From the NCBI GenBank assembly GCA_050010115.1, contig JBEKLQ010000069.1, forward strand, positions 1 through 21,610: 21,610 bases of DNA, in the 5' to 3' direction. Position 1 is the first letter of the stretch, and the number at the start of each line of letters is the position of its first letter. The position numbers and the translations under genes were made by a program. The stretch comes from JAKACA01 sp050010115. GTDB taxonomy: Bacteria; Actinomycetota; Acidimicrobiia; Acidimicrobiales; Bog-793. Below the pieces are notes generated by a model. The model ran no database searches, was not told where the DNA came from, and worked only from the letters and a program-made list of their open reading frames with translations. Shown piece by piece: positions 14,901-21,610 of this stretch.

Positions 14901-16370
14901 CTTCAGCCTGGGTGCGCCGTCCGCGTGGGCGAGTCGGGCGTTGGGCTCTACTACACCAGCGCCAACGGCCGCGACGCCACCGCGCCGATCACGGTCCCGA
15001 TCACCATCAACGGCGGCGGCAGCAACGTTGTGCTGGCCCCGGGCGCCTCTGCCATGAGGTTGTTCGAGGTTGCGAGCTCCGGCTCGCTCACGCTGAACGA
15101 TGTGTCGCTCACCGGCGGCGACGACCAGTCCGGCGTCGGTGGTGGTGCCGTCTACAACGACGGGACCGCGACCCTCACGGATGTCACGCTCTCCGGCGAC
15201 AGAGCGGCAACCGGTAGCGGCGACGCCGTCGTCAACGAGGGCACGATGACGATTATCGGCGGCAAGGTGGTCGACGACAGGGGCGATCTCGGCGAGGCTG
15301 TCATCAGCGGCGGCAACCTCACCGTGAGTGGGACCACCTTCATCCACGACTACTCGGGTTCGATCCTCGACGACGGCGGCTTGCTCAGCGTCACCGACGC
15401 CACGTTCACCGTGGACCAGGCGTTCGAGGCCATCAGTGTGGTCCTGGTGACCGGCGGTTCGGCCACGATCGCGGATTCGACCTTCACGAAGAACGAGTCG
15501 TTGTTCGGGGCCGTGACCGCTTACGGGGGATCGGTGGTACTCGTCGACGACACACTGGTCGAGAACCTCGGCTATTTCGGTGCGGGTGGCGTTGGGGCTA
15601 TCGCTTCGACACTGGACGTCACTGACTCGACCCTCGCGGATAACGAGAACGAGGGCGACTTCTATCCGGGCTCGGCGGTCAGCGCCATCGGGGGTGGGAC
15701 TGTGAACCTGGCCGGCGACCTACTCGCCACGCGGCACCCGGATCCGTACGGAGAGTGCGGCACTGACGGCGAGCCTGCCTCGGTCGTCCTTGACGGTGGC
15801 TACAACTACTCCGACGACTCGAGTTGCGGCTTCACGCAGGTGACCAGCCCGGTCGTCGCGGGCCTCCGGCACGACCTCGGCATACTCGCGAGCAACGGTG
15901 GGCCGGTCGAGACAGTCGCCGAGCGCACGGGCTCGCCGACCATCGGCGTCGTGCCCTCGACTGCCACGGATGTGAACGGCCTCGAGCTCTGCGCCGGGAA
16001 CGACGCCCGAGGCGTGCCTCGTCCGCAAACCGGCTGTGATGCCGGCAGCTTCCAGACCGCTTCGACGACGACCACGATCGGTGACTCGGAGCCGACCATC
16101 GTGGAGGGGTCGGCGGAGGTCCTGACCGCTACCGTCACGCCGTCGTCGTCGGTGTGGGAGCCGACCGCAGCGGTCGAGTTCCACCGGACCAAGAACGGTC
16201 ACACAGCCCTCATCGGGTCGGCCGACCTCAACGGCTCCAACCCCGACGAGGCCACGCTCACGACGACATCGCTGCCGGTGGGCACGTACACGGTCACCGC
16301 CACGTTCCGCGCCAGCAACGGCTTCTTCCCGAGCATCTCGACCGCGGTCACGATCACCGTCACACCGTGA
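11931..16370 (+). CDS. Giant secreted beta-helix / Ig-like surface protein
   Basis: A 1479-residue protein; GTG 11931 is preceded by AAGGAG seven bases upstream. A basic N-terminus and alanine-rich hydrophobic stretch end in a Sec-type cleavage site after ASA44. Next comes a CSLREA-like cap (CSLFDAITAADN, ~69-80) and a first right-handed beta-helix (to ~370) of GG-A-N-rich rungs, closed by a DWWGVNTGP motif. Two Ig-like domains follow (~502-595, 596-683), then three putative-Ig repeats (~685-955), a second beta-helix with its own cap (CAVRSPIHDLRLAVAILE) and a choice-of-anchor-Q-type ending (NNGGP-like SNGGP, NDARGVPRPQTGCDAGSFQ). A final Ig-like domain (~1376-1479) closes it. No LPXTG motif or C-terminal membrane helix is seen. 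Likely roles are adhesion or glycan binding outside the cell. It lies 84 bases after the collar trio. Confidence 0.85.
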   Translation: MSSSGRHSRHRSVPVRALRAMTSATLVAAAALAAVSLAPRAASASTTITVNTAADSNDGPSACNGADTCSLFDAITAADNGSSTQSSPITIDVPPGTYVIPASNPLPYLDSATAEAIDITGTGSDPSQTVIDGDGTNGSGTSILLDGLAGDEYNTFTNVTFEDGYSDGNGFGGGALNWSQASAANVLTVDDCVFSDNVSQNDGGGAILDFGGTGASLTVTGSTFEGNSAVGITGSTAAGGAIDANVPILTVSDSTFQGNTSGVSSPTNSSPSSLSAQGDGGAVITGWSSPGPSFSITDSDFSGNEAYAGYASVDGSLQAGSGGAVSDFSGPLTVSDSRLAGNVAVSAGDTSQTEDLAFVGGETEGTYGSAVTADEDWWGVNTGPQATAFTSASNVTMSASSWLELEVNAASDDVLESGTTSLQADLFETNNAGTLSGLPGLPGFVDGTIFSAGFGSLSGESSDFVNGDASATFDAPGSPGTATIDTTLDSQTVSTSITVGGPPTVTQNPSSVEVCSGSLAQFNSAASGFPAPSAQWQVSTDGGSTFGPISGATSSDYSFTASDSENGYQYDVVYTNAFPPPATSGPATLTVDDAPLVTANPLSQTVQTGDTVTFTAAASGSPTPTVQWYVEPSGSSTFTPISGATSTTYSFTAGLGDDGSQYEAVFSNTCGPDVPTSAASLSVTGQAPGISSADGTTFLVGQSNSFTVQTNGIPTPAITEVGALPNGVSFLDNGDGTATLSGDPASGTGGSYPITITATNGVNPPATQDFTLVVQESPQITSASTTTFSVGQSGSFAVQTTGSPTPSISESGTLPTGVTFTDDGDGTATIAGTPAPLSGGSYSFTIDAGNGVGSDATQTFTLLVDEVPLITSPEVSVFADGQSGSFTITTAGFPTPAISEAGALPLGVTFTDNGNGTATISALTSVSPHRFHLTITATGDAASVTKPFTVDVVADQPDETLEVGCAVRSPIHDLRLAVAILEAVGGGTINLQPGCAVRVGESGVGLYYTSANGRDATAPITVPITINGGGSNVVLAPGASAMRLFEVASSGSLTLNDVSLTGGDDQSGVGGGAVYNDGTATLTDVTLSGDRAATGSGDAVVNEGTMTIIGGKVVDDRGDLGEAVISGGNLTVSGTTFIHDYSGSILDDGGLLSVTDATFTVDQAFEAISVVLVTGGSATIADSTFTKNESLFGAVTAYGGSVVLVDDTLVENLGYFGAGGVGAIASTLDVTDSTLADNENEGDFYPGSAVSAIGGGTVNLAGDLLATRHPDPYGECGTDGEPASVVLDGGYNYSDDSSCGFTQVTSPVVAGLRHDLGILASNGGPVETVAERTGSPTIGVVPSTATDVNGLELCAGNDARGVPRPQTGCDAGSFQTASTTTTIGDSEPTIVEGSAEVLTATVTPSSSVWEPTAAVEFHRTKNGHTALIGSADLNGSNPDEATLTTTSLPVGTYTVTATFRASNGFFPSISTAVTITVTP
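13984..14795 (+). repeat. Three tandem putative-Ig repeats inside the giant protein
   Basis: Three successive units of about 90 codons begin near 13984, 14260 and 14529. Each carries the pattern G-x-S-x-S-F-x-V-x-T-x-G-x-PTP-x-I, then LP-x-GV-x-F-x-D-x-G-x-GTAT, as in He_PIG domains. The third is the most divergent: its GTP-like turn is replaced by ALTSVSPHRFHL. At DNA level they differ too much for recent duplication. Such repeats usually act as rigid spacers in surface proteins. Confidence 0.7.
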
Positions 16371-16372
16371 CG
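16358..16372 (+). terminator. Possible hairpin spanning the stop of the giant protein gene
   Basis: CGTCAC-ACC-GTGACG forms a perfect six-base-pair stem with a three-base loop that includes the TGA stop. There is no T-run downstream, so a classical intrinsic terminator is doubtful; high-GC actinobacteria often lack T-runs. The call is weak. Confidence 0.25.
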
Positions 16373-16452
16373 TGAACGCTTGTGTGATCGTTTCGCTCAC
16401 TCACGCGCCGCTGTCCGCTTGACTGGACGGCCGCGCCCCGCGAGCTCCTCGG

Positions 16453-16461
16453 TGTTACCGT
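16453..16461 (+). promoter_or_regulatory. Possible extended -10 promoter of the acyl-CoA operon
   Basis: The 193-base gap between the giant protein and the thiolase holds no gene. TGTTACCGT fits an extended -10 (TGnTANNNT), with no -35 at standard spacing; a TTGACT at 16419-16424 is too far away. The start would leave a leader of nearly 100 bases before ATG 16564. It is the best candidate in the gap but is weak. Confidence 0.25.
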
Positions 16462-16563
16462 CTTGGTCGGCGCCTCACGAGCTACGCCGGGTGGTTGCCG
16501 ACCTCGGCTCGTCGCCCCGAGCCGTTTGACAGCCGACGTGTTGAGCTTGAGATCGGATCAGAG

Positions 16564-17727
16564 ATGACGAGGACCCTTCGCGGAGCCGCAGCGATCGTCG
16601 GCGTCGCCGACGCCGTGTCGTCGACTGGCGAGCTCGAACGCTTCGGCCGGGACCTCGAGACTCAAATGGTCCTCGACGCGCTTGACGATGCGGGTTTGAC
16701 GCTAGCCGACGTCGACGGTGTGTGCCACAGCCAATCGCCAATGGGTCTCGCCGAGTATCTCGGGATCCACCCGAAGTTCACGGACTCGACGAACACCGGG
16801 GGCTCGAGCTTCGAGGTGCATGCCGAGCACGCGGCAGCGGCGATCGCAACCGGGCTGGCCGACGTGGTCGTGAGCGTCTACGCGGCGACACCGCGAAGCG
16901 ACCGGAAGCGGCGCCGGCCGATGAACCGCTTCGCGCCGAGCGGGCCCATGCCGGCGGCCGAGTGGGAATGGCCGTACAGGCTGCGGATGCCGATGGGCCC
17001 CTATGCATTGGCGGCCAGCCGCCACATGCACGAGTTCGGGACGACACCCGAACAGCTCGCGGAGATCGCCGTGTCCACGCGCAAGTGGGCGACCTTGAAC
17101 CCTCGTGCCCGTTACCAAAAGCCGATCACTGTCGGAGACGTCCTGTCCTCGCCGATGCAGTGCTCCCCGCTCCACCTGCTCGACTGCTGTCTCGTCACCG
17201 ACGGCGCCGGCGCGTTCGTGATGACGAGCGCCGAGCGGACGCGGACGCTGCGCAAGCCGCCCGCTTACGTACTCGGGGCAGCCACTTGTCACGATCACAT
17301 CATGATCAGCCAGATGCCGGACTTGACGACGACGCCGGGGGCGATCTCCGGACCCGCTGCCTTCGAGAGGGCGGGAATCAAGGCCGACGACGTCGACCTG
17401 CTCATGGGCTACGACAGCTTCACGATCACGGCGCTCTTGCACTTGGAGGATCTCGGCTTCTGCGCCAAGGGAGAGGGAGGTGCTTTCGTGGAGGGCGGCC
17501 GCACGGCGCCCGGGGGGGAGCTCCCCATGAACACCAACGGAGGAGGGCTCTCCTACACGCACCCCGGCATGTACGGGATGTTCCTGATCGTCGAGGCTGT
17601 CCGCCAGCTCCGCGGCGAGTGCGGTCCCCGCCAAGTGGACGGTGCAGACATCGCGGTCGCCCACGGTTCGGGCATGGTGCTCTCCTGCATGTCCACGCTC
17701 GTGCTCGGCACGGAGTCGACACTGTGA
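16564..17727 (+). CDS. Thiolase-fold lipid-transfer protein, Ltp2-like (aldolase candidate)
   Basis: A 387-residue thiolase-fold protein from ATG 16564; in-frame codons further upstream (16495) have no better signal. GAAAIVGVADA opens the family's N-terminal domain. The nucleophilic cysteine of true thiolases is missing: the segment reads NTGGSSFEVHAEHAAAAI. The C-terminal domain has MNTNGGGLSYTHPGMYG and AHGSGMVLS, where thiolases have a catalytic His and Cys. Such Cys-less members, encoded next to a DUF35 protein, include Ltp2, the steroid side-chain aldolase that splits 17-hydroxy acyl-CoA thioesters. Tyrosines at MGYDSF and SYTHPG are candidate catalytic residues by analogy, not shown here. 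The stop overlaps the DUF35 start (GTGA), so the pair is probably made in equal amounts and forms a complex. Steroid substrate is inferred; another branched acyl-CoA is possible. Confidence 0.82.
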   Translation: MTRTLRGAAAIVGVADAVSSTGELERFGRDLETQMVLDALDDAGLTLADVDGVCHSQSPMGLAEYLGIHPKFTDSTNTGGSSFEVHAEHAAAAIATGLADVVVSVYAATPRSDRKRRRPMNRFAPSGPMPAAEWEWPYRLRMPMGPYALAASRHMHEFGTTPEQLAEIAVSTRKWATLNPRARYQKPITVGDVLSSPMQCSPLHLLDCCLVTDGAGAFVMTSAERTRTLRKPPAYVLGAATCHDHIMISQMPDLTTTPGAISGPAAFERAGIKADDVDLLMGYDSFTITALLHLEDLGFCAKGEGGAFVEGGRTAPGGELPMNTNGGGLSYTHPGMYGMFLIVEAVRQLRGECGPRQVDGADIAVAHGSGMVLSCMSTLVLGTESTL

Positions 17728-18152
17728 GTGCCCGACGGGCGCCAGCGAGCTCGCCCGAGAGTGAACCGTTCTGGGAGGCGACACGAGAGCGCCGCCTCGT
17801 GCTGCAGTGGTGCACGATCTGCGACGAGCCCGTGCAGTTCCCGCGCTCGTTCTGCCCGGGTTGTCAGCGGTCCTCGCTCGAGTGGCGCGACGCCGCTGGC
17901 ACCGGGACGGTGTACGCAGTCACCGTCGAGCACAAGCCTGAGGCAATGGCGGTTGAGGAGCCGTACGCCATCGCCCTGGTCGATCTCGACGAGGGTGCGC
18001 GGTTCATGACGAATGTCATCGGGTGCGAACCCGATGACGTCCGGATCGGGATGGCCGTCCGTGTCACATGGGAGGCGCTCGAGGACGGGAGGAACCTCCC
18101 ACTGTTCGAGCCCGTGGTGATCGGCCCGGTCGCGCAGCTGAGGGAGGGGTGA
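17724..18152 (+). CDS. DUF35 Zn-ribbon / OB-fold partner of the thiolase
   Basis: A 142-residue protein. GTG 17724 overlaps the thiolase stop as GTGA, a strong coupling signal. An N-terminal helix (PFWEATRERRLVLQW) leads to a rubredoxin-like zinc ribbon with C30, C33, C44 and C47 (CTIC, then CPGC), followed by an OB-fold (AGTGTVYAVTV, YAIALVDLDEGARFMTNVIG, IGMAVRVTWEAL). This is the complete two-domain architecture of standalone DUF35 proteins, which bind and activate Cys-less thiolase aldolases; in some actinobacteria the DUF35 domain is instead part of the ChsH2 hydratase subunit. Here it has no MaoC fusion. The stop is two bases before the next ATG. Confidence 0.88.
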   Translation: MSARRAPASSPESEPFWEATRERRLVLQWCTICDEPVQFPRSFCPGCQRSSLEWRDAAGTGTVYAVTVEHKPEAMAVEEPYAIALVDLDEGARFMTNVIGCEPDDVRIGMAVRVTWEALEDGRNLPLFEPVVIGPVAQLREG

Positions 18153-18154
18153 CG

Positions 18155-19200
18155 ATGGTACTCGGGCTCGATCTCGGGCCGAACGCCCGGGCGTTTCGCG
18201 ACGAGGTCCGCCAATGGCTCGAAGCGAACCGGCCGGAGGAGCTCGTTGGGGTCGAGGCGGAGCGGGCGGTGTTCGGCGACGTTCCTGGTGTCGCCGAGTG
18301 GACCGGCAAGCTGCATGAGGCTGGCTATCTCTGCGTCGCCTGGCCGGAGGAGTACGGCGGTCGTGGCTTGACCGGGCTCGAAGTGGTCGTCATGAATGAG
18401 GAGTTCGCCCGCGCGGGGGTGCCACGGATCACCCGAGGCATGGGGGAGTGGCTCGTCGGGCCCTCGATCATCGTGTGGGGAACTGACGAGCAGAAGGCTC
18501 ATTTCCTGCCGCGGATCATCGACGGGCGGGATCGGTATTGCCAGGGTTTCTCGGAGCCGGATGCGGGATCGGACCTCGCGTCACTGAAGACCCGGGGCGT
18601 CGTCGACGGCGACGAGGTCGTCATCACCGGCCAGAAGGTGTGGACCTCGGGGGCGCAACTGGCGAACATGATGTTCTGCCTGTGCCGCACGGACCCCGAA
18701 GCACCGAAGCACCGTGGCATCTCCTATGTGCTCACGCCGACGGGCCGCGAGGGCGGGGAGCCGAACGGGTTCGAGCTGCGGCCGGTCACACGAAGCAGTT
18801 CTGGGGGGCCGTCGACCTGGCTCGCGAGATCGGCGCCGACCGCGACCCGCTTGTTCGCCAGCAGCTGGCGTGGGCGTACACGCACTGCGAGATCATGCGG
18901 TTCCAGGGCCCGCGGCTGCTGGCGGACGTGATCGCGAAGAAGGAGCCGGGCCCGGCCTCCGCCCTCAACAAGATGTTCTGGTCCGAGTACGCGCAGCGCT
19001 TTGCCGAGCACGTGACGAACTGGCGCGGCATGGCCTCGACCGTGCTGAGCGAAGGTAGCTCGGCTGACTACCCGCTCGACCGTTGGCAACAGGCCTTCTT
19101 GACGACCCGGTCGGTCACGATCTGGGGGGGCACGGCCCAGGTTCAGCGCAATATCGCCGGCGAGCGTGTTCTCGGCTTGCCGAAGGAGCCCGGTGCCTGA
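18155..19200 (+). pseudogene. Acyl-CoA dehydrogenase, broken by frame change with internal loss
   Basis: ATG 18155 (GGGAGGGG upstream) opens a normal acyl-CoA dehydrogenase: VAWPEEYGGRGLTGLE, the flavin/substrate segment GFSEPDAGSDLASLKT, GQKVWTSGAQLANMMF and FELRPVT to about 18788. From there the original frame loses all family character, while the +2 frame (codons from 18781) resumes with KQFWGAVDLAREIG and continues to the typical C-terminus (SVTIWGGTAQVQRNIAGERVLGLP), stop at 19200. The usual link between them, a beta strand plus helix (FFDDVRVP...NRVG...GW.VA...ER, around 60 residues), is absent. So this is both a deletion of roughly 150-200 bases and a frame change. The flanks keep good codon bias, which points to a recent event or an assembly error. 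As read, no functional enzyme can be made. The family removes alpha-beta hydrogens from acyl-CoA using FAD. Confidence 0.8.
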
Positions 19201-20785
19201 CCCGGGGGCCAGCACGGCCACCGCTACCGCCGTTCAGCCCTCGGCGGCAGCGGTGGCCGTCTCGAAGGGGATGACGGTCGCTCTGCATGCGGCGGCCGAG
19301 CCGAGCCGGCCGGCGATCGTCGCCGGCGGAGCCTCAGTGACGTACGGAGAGTTGAATGCCCGCGCCAATCAGCTCGTCCGAGCGCTTCGGTCCCGAGGCG
19401 TCGGAGCCGGCGACGGCCTCGTGATCATGTGCTCGAACCGTCCGGAGTTCGCCGAGGTGTACGCAGCCTGCTTGCGAGCCGGCTTGCGGATGACGACAGT
19501 CAATTGGCACCTGAAAGCCGAGGAGGCAGCGCACATCATCGCCGACTGCGAAGCCACGGCGGTGGTGGCCGATGCCCGCTTCGCCCCGGTCGCTGTAGCT
19601 GCGGCCGGCCGCGGCGGTCCCCCGACGGTCCGTTTGGCGGTCGGTGGTGACATCACCGGCTTCGAACCGTACGAGTCGGCACTGGTGGAATGCGACCCCT
19701 CGGACCTCGACGACGCCTCGCTCGGGGGCACGATGCTGTACACGTCGGGCACCACCGGGCAGCCGAAGGGTGTCTTCCGCCGCGAACGGGCGGCGACGTC
19801 TGTTGCCGTTCTCGGCCTGTTCGCTCCGCAGCTCGGCGACGTCCATCTGTGCACCGGCCCGCTCTATCATGCAGCTCCGCTCGCGTTCTCGCTCGGGATC
19901 CCGCTCGCGCTGGGCGCGACCATCGTGATGATGGACGGCTGGGACGCCACCGAGACCTTGGCGCTGATCGAGCGCGAACGCGTCACGCACGTCCACATGG
20001 TCCCGACCATGTTCCACCGCCTGCTCTCGCTGCCCGAGAGTGTGCGGGAGGCGTATGACCTGGCGTCGTTGCGTTTTGTCATCCATGGGGCGGCGCCGTG
20101 TCCGGTGCACGTCAAGCGTCGCCTCATCTCGTGGCTCGGTCCGATCGTGTTCGAGTACTACGCCGCCACCGAGGGCACGGCAACCTGGGTCGATTCCGAC
20201 CAGTGGCTCGCCCGGCCCGGCACCGTCGGCAAGGTCGAACCGCCAGATCTCGTCCGGATTCTTGACCCGCACGGCGCGCCGCTGCCGACGGGCGAGGCCG
20301 GTTTGGTGTACATCAAGGCCCCGGAGGCCGGGCGGTTCGAGTACTTCAACGACGCCGGCAAGACTGCGTCGACCTATCGCGGCGACTATTTCTCGCTCGG
20401 CGACGTGGGCTACCTCGACCCGGACGGCTACCTCTACCTCACGGACCGGTCGGCGAACCTGATCATCTCCGGCGGGGTGAACATCTATCCGGCCGAAGTC
20501 GATGCCGTGCTACTCGAGCACCCCGATGTCGGGGATGCCGCCACGATCGGCCTGCCGGACGACGAGTGGGGCGAATCGGTCCTTGCCGTGGTTGAGCCGG
20601 CGGCGGGGGTGACGGCTGACGACGCGTTGAGAGCGGACCTGCTCGAGTTCTGTCGGGAGCGCCTGGCGCACTTCAAGTGCCCGCGTCGTGTGGAGTTCGT
20701 CGACGAGCTGCCGCGTCACGACAACGGGAAGATCTACAAGAGGCTGCTGCGGGACCGTTATCGTGCGGCGGGCATGGCCTCGTAG
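19193..20785 (+). CDS. Acyl-CoA synthetase (AMP-forming, fatty acid-CoA ligase type)
   Basis: A 530-residue ANL-superfamily enzyme. I prefer GTG 19193, with AAGGAG four bases upstream; an in-frame start at 19166 lies inside the dehydrogenase gene. The start overlaps the previous stop by eight bases. Motifs: phosphate loop YTSGTTGQPKG (183-193), the AMP-binding YYAATEG (322-328), the hinge region YFSLGDVGYLDPDGYLYLTDR, NIYPAEVD, and the terminal catalytic lysine K513 in NGKIYKRLLRD. The order is complete for the ATP-dependent two-step synthesis of an acyl-CoA through an acyl-adenylate. In this operon it should make the CoA thioester on which the dehydrogenase and thiolase-type enzyme act. Chain length and steroid or fatty acid specificity cannot be read. 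Confidence 0.9.
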   Translation: MPDPGASTATATAVQPSAAAVAVSKGMTVALHAAAEPSRPAIVAGGASVTYGELNARANQLVRALRSRGVGAGDGLVIMCSNRPEFAEVYAACLRAGLRMTTVNWHLKAEEAAHIIADCEATAVVADARFAPVAVAAAGRGGPPTVRLAVGGDITGFEPYESALVECDPSDLDDASLGGTMLYTSGTTGQPKGVFRRERAATSVAVLGLFAPQLGDVHLCTGPLYHAAPLAFSLGIPLALGATIVMMDGWDATETLALIERERVTHVHMVPTMFHRLLSLPESVREAYDLASLRFVIHGAAPCPVHVKRRLISWLGPIVFEYYAATEGTATWVDSDQWLARPGTVGKVEPPDLVRILDPHGAPLPTGEAGLVYIKAPEAGRFEYFNDAGKTASTYRGDYFSLGDVGYLDPDGYLYLTDRSANLIISGGVNIYPAEVDAVLLEHPDVGDAATIGLPDDEWGESVLAVVEPAAGVTADDALRADLLEFCRERLAHFKCPRRVEFVDELPRHDNGKIYKRLLRDRYRAAGMAS

Positions 20786-20820
20786 CCGTTGTCGGGCGGC
20801 ACTGGACAAGGGGAGGACCG

Positions 20821-21610
20821 ATGACAGGACGGATCTGCGAGGGTCGGGTGGCGATCGTCACCGGAGCAGGCAGGGGCATCGGCCGAGCGGAAGCCCTCGA
20901 GCTTGCCCGCCAAGGTGCGCGGGTCGTCGTGAACGACCTCGGGACGGACGTCGACGGCACCGGGCAATCGCTCGGGCCCGCCGGCGATGTCGTCGAGGAG
21001 ATCCGGGGCTTCGGGGGCGAGGCCATCGGCAACGGTGACGATGTCGCAGACTGGGGAGGCGCCCAGCGGCTGGTGAACGCGGCCATCGAGACGTTCGGCC
21101 GGCTCGACGTGCTCGTCAACAACGCCGGCATCCTGCGTGACCGGATGTTGGTCAACATGACCGACGAGGAGTGGGACTCGGTCATCAGGGTGCACCTGCG
21201 CGGCACGTTCGCACCGACGAGGTGGGCCGCTACCTACTGGCGGGAGCTCGTGAAGGCCGGCGAGACGGTAGACGCGCGGGTCATCAACACGACATCGGCC
21301 TCCGGGATCTACGGGAACCCAGGGCAGTCGAACTACGGTGCCGCCAAGGCAGGGATCGCGGCGTTCACCGTCATCTGCGCGATCGAGCTCGCACGGTACG
21401 GGATCACGGTGAACGCCATCGCTCCAGGTGCCCTCACCCGTATGACCGAAGGCCTCGGAGCGATTCGGGCGGCCCGGTCCGGGGCGACGCCGGACGCATC
21501 CGAAGCGGCTGCTCGGCTCCCCGGCGCGGCCGCCGCTGATGTGACTGCGGCCGTCGCCCGATCGCCCGAGAACGTGGCTCCGCTCGTCGCCTGGCTCGCC
21601 AGCGGCGAGT
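20821..21610 (+). CDS. Short-chain dehydrogenase/reductase, 3' end cut by window edge
   Basis: ATG 20821 has GGGGAGG upstream and 263 codons are visible without stop. Classical SDR motifs are all present: TGAGRGIG (14-21) for the dinucleotide, NNAG (100-103), catalytic S159 or S161 in NTTSASG, Y172 and K176 (YGAAK), and the NAIAPGAL segment. A cofactor-site acidic residue follows strand 2 (VVVNDLG), suggesting NAD(H). The insert after strand 2 (GTDVDGTGQSLGPAGDVVEEIRGFGGEA) resembles the 3-hydroxyacyl-CoA dehydrogenase subgroup related to the dehydrogenase unit of MFE-2/17-beta-HSD4. A role in oxidising a hydroxyacyl-CoA or hydroxysteroid fits the operon. About 40 residues seem to be missing at the end. 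Confidence 0.87.
   Translation, partial: MTGRICEGRVAIVTGAGRGIGRAEALELARQGARVVVNDLGTDVDGTGQSLGPAGDVVEEIRGFGGEAIGNGDDVADWGGAQRLVNAAIETFGRLDVLVNNAGILRDRMLVNMTDEEWDSVIRVHLRGTFAPTRWAATYWRELVKAGETVDARVINTTSASGIYGNPGQSNYGAAKAGIAAFTVICAIELARYGITVNAIAPGALTRMTEGLGAIRAARSGATPDASEAAARLPGAAAADVTAAVARSPENVAPLVAWLASGE

Noticed and set aside
16702..17784. 360-residue minus-strand open frame
   Set aside because: Antisense to the thiolase-fold gene and without domain features.
18068..18154. Earlier start for the acyl-CoA dehydrogenase
   Set aside because: It would lie within the DUF35 gene; ATG 18155 has a good ribosome site and gives the family's usual N-terminus.
1..21610. tRNA, rRNA, CRISPR arrays, insertion sequences or attachment sites
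   Set aside because: I saw no cloverleaf ending in CCA, no regularly spaced direct repeats, no transposase motifs and no terminal inverted repeats on either strand.

Overview
The window is a 21.6 kb piece of a GC-rich chromosome whose genes have strong G/C third-position bias, frequent GTG and TTG starts, GTGA/TTGA-type gene overlaps and TANNNT-type -10 elements. An F420-type luciferase-like oxidoreductase, a Cys-less thiolase paired with a DUF35 protein, and two start sites that look leaderless point to a high-GC actinobacterium. An uncultured member of Acidimicrobiia fits best, but this is inferred from content only; there is no rRNA or marker gene here.

Layout. (1) 1-2961: a glycogen-debranching-type glycosidase (minus strand, cut by the window edge) diverges from a GT4 glycosyltransferase. 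(2) 2962-7333: a minus-strand run of an acyltransferase-3/SGNH membrane protein, a phosphotriesterase-like metal hydrolase and an F420-type LLM oxidoreductase, followed by a short coding-like remnant. (3) 7334-8545: a ferritin-like di-iron protein diverges from the acyltransferase; both starts carry TANNNT followed by six bases and then the start codon. (4) 8532-11846: a tail-collar module. A minus-strand arm (GNAT C-terminal remnant, sulfotransferase, DUF6916-like protein, all overlapping) diverges from a plus-strand arm of three tandem tail-collar proteins. Only the first of the three has a Tat signal peptide. (5) 11931-16370: a 1479-residue secreted protein with two beta-helix regions, Ig-like domains and three tandem putative-Ig repeats. 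(6) 16564-21610: a tightly packed acyl-CoA catabolic operon: Ltp2-like thiolase, DUF35 partner, acyl-CoA dehydrogenase (broken by a frame change and an internal loss), acyl-CoA synthetase and an SDR dehydrogenase that runs off the window.

The part most likely to be an undescribed system is region 4 plus 5. No other phage genes are present, so the three collar proteins are not a prophage tail. Their tandem arrangement, the lone Tat signal, the divergent sulfotransferase/DUF6916/GNAT arm and the adjacent giant secreted protein suggest an exported, possibly multi-subunit surface assembly. Region 6 looks like a side-chain or fatty-acyl degradation operon that activates an acid to its CoA thioester, dehydrogenates it and cleaves it by a retro-aldol-type step. 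The broken dehydrogenase raises the question of whether that route still works.
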